Assembly (NCBI RefSeq): GCF_007860135.1
Contig: NZ_SJPV01000006.1
Span: forward strand, 353,304-417,303
Reading direction: 5' to 3'
Source of the DNA: Novipirellula artificiosorum
GTDB taxonomy: Bacteria > Planctomycetota > Planctomycetia > Pirellulales > Pirellulaceae
Length of the DNA stretch: 64,000 bases
Part shown: positions 63,602-64,000 of the stretch, in pieces
Position numbering within the stretch: the first letter of the stretch is position 1
Layout: the number at the start of each line of letters is the position of its first letter
Translations under genes and position numbers: made by a program
Notes under the pieces: generated by a model
What the model saw: the letters and a program-made list of their open reading frames with translations, nothing else
Database searches by the model: none
Told to the model about the DNA's origin: nothing

Positions 63602-64000
63602 GTTGTCTTAGCGGGACAGCACCGCTTTGAACTCCACCCACCGGACCGCGAGAGCGGTCGAAGACGGTAGCCGGGGGTGAGAGCGAAGCGAACACCCCCG
63701 GAAACGAGATCATGGCCACGCGATTTCGACCGCGGAGCGGTCGCAGATTCCCGCATCTGCGATCCTTCCAGGATCGGTGTGTCGTGTTGAACCGCTGTCC
63801 GTGGGTGCGCGATCGCGACCCACGGCTACCCTCTTTGATCCCATGCGGGATCACCCCCGGATGCCATTTGGACCGAACCGGACCACGCGAGAGTGGTCAC
63901 AGAAGGTAGCCCGCCGTTTGAACTCCACCCACCGGACCGCGAGAGCGGTCGAAGACAGTAGCCGGGGGTGAGAGCGAAGCGAACACCCCCGGAAACGAGA
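63602..64000. repeat. Array of short palindromic repeats at the window end
   Basis: Two 84-base direct copies (63626-63709 and 63917-64000) differ at one position and are 291 bases apart in phase. Each holds two hairpins: GACCGCGAGAGCGGTC and the arms CCGGGGGTG/CACCCCCGG around GAGAGCGAAGCGAA. Degenerate units lie between them (GACCGCGGAGCGGTC at about 63729-63743; GACCACGCGAGAGTGGTC near 63881-63898). No gene is supported here; the array may continue past the window. Confidence 0.85.

Noticed and set aside
63474..63854. A 126-residue leftward frame over the repeat array
   Set aside because: It overlaps the end of the PP2C gene and the repeats, with arginine- and serine-rich sequence typical of shadow frames.

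Overview
The window reads as chromosome of a marine planctomycete of the Pirellulaceae (Rhodopirellula-like). This is inferred from gene content: a DUF1501 gene paired with a PSCyt1/DUF1549/DUF1553 gene, a DUF1570 peptidase-like protein, a BBP7-type beta-barrel, a DUF1080 protein, S1 sulfatases beside glycoside hydrolases, and many secreted proteins known mainly from this phylum. No rRNA, tRNA, CRISPR array, insertion sequence or prophage was recognised.

Layout. 0-9.5 kb: hairpin repeat, secreted hypothetical, Lgt-like transferase with a PDZ-like insert, methyltransferase, DUF1570 protein, two planctomycete hypotheticals (one with 16 hexapeptide repeats), queG, and a SelA-like protein that lacks the PLP lysine. 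9.7-18.2 kb: alaS, an SDR oxidoreductase, two kinds of intergenic hairpin, a Q/S/P-rich membrane-anchored protein, and a TPR protein overlapping a cysteine desulfurase. 18.4-24 kb: a four-PAS hybrid histidine kinase with two receiver domains and an Hpt domain, followed by a receiver-ATPase protein and an RluA-type pseudouridine synthase. 24-28 kb: divergent sulfatase with EF-hands and a divergent SDF-type transporter fused to a solute-binding domain. 28.4-36 kb: a phosphate block with OprP/O-like porin, Cys-rich secreted protein, pstSCAB and ppk2. 36-45 kb: VanZ-like protein, DUF1080 protein overlapping tadA, BBP7 barrel, LRR protein, group 2 sigma factor, fuconolactonase-like hydrolase plus Zn dehydrogenase, ispG. 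45-50 kb: DUF1501/DUF1553 operon. 50-55 kb: csrA, a BON protein, GH50-like agarase and GH29 fucosidase. 55-57.6 kb: a disrupted beta-propeller gene. 57.6-63.6 kb: arylsulfatase, mini zinc-ribbon protein, S15 peptidase, Ser/Thr kinase and PP2C phosphatase. The window closes with an array of short palindromic direct repeats.

Functional themes. Secreted sulfatases, the GH50-like and GH29 enzymes, a fuconolactonase and a dehydrogenase suggest breakdown of sulfated, fucose- or galactose-containing marine polysaccharides. Porin, Pst transporter and PPK2 form a phosphate uptake and storage unit, with a candidate two-half-site regulatory element ahead of pstS. Signalling is rich (hybrid kinase, receiver-ATPase, Ser/Thr kinase with phosphatase, CsrA, sigma factor). 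Three related hairpin elements occur in the window; the two with both neighbours visible lie between convergent genes, as do two unrelated hairpins.
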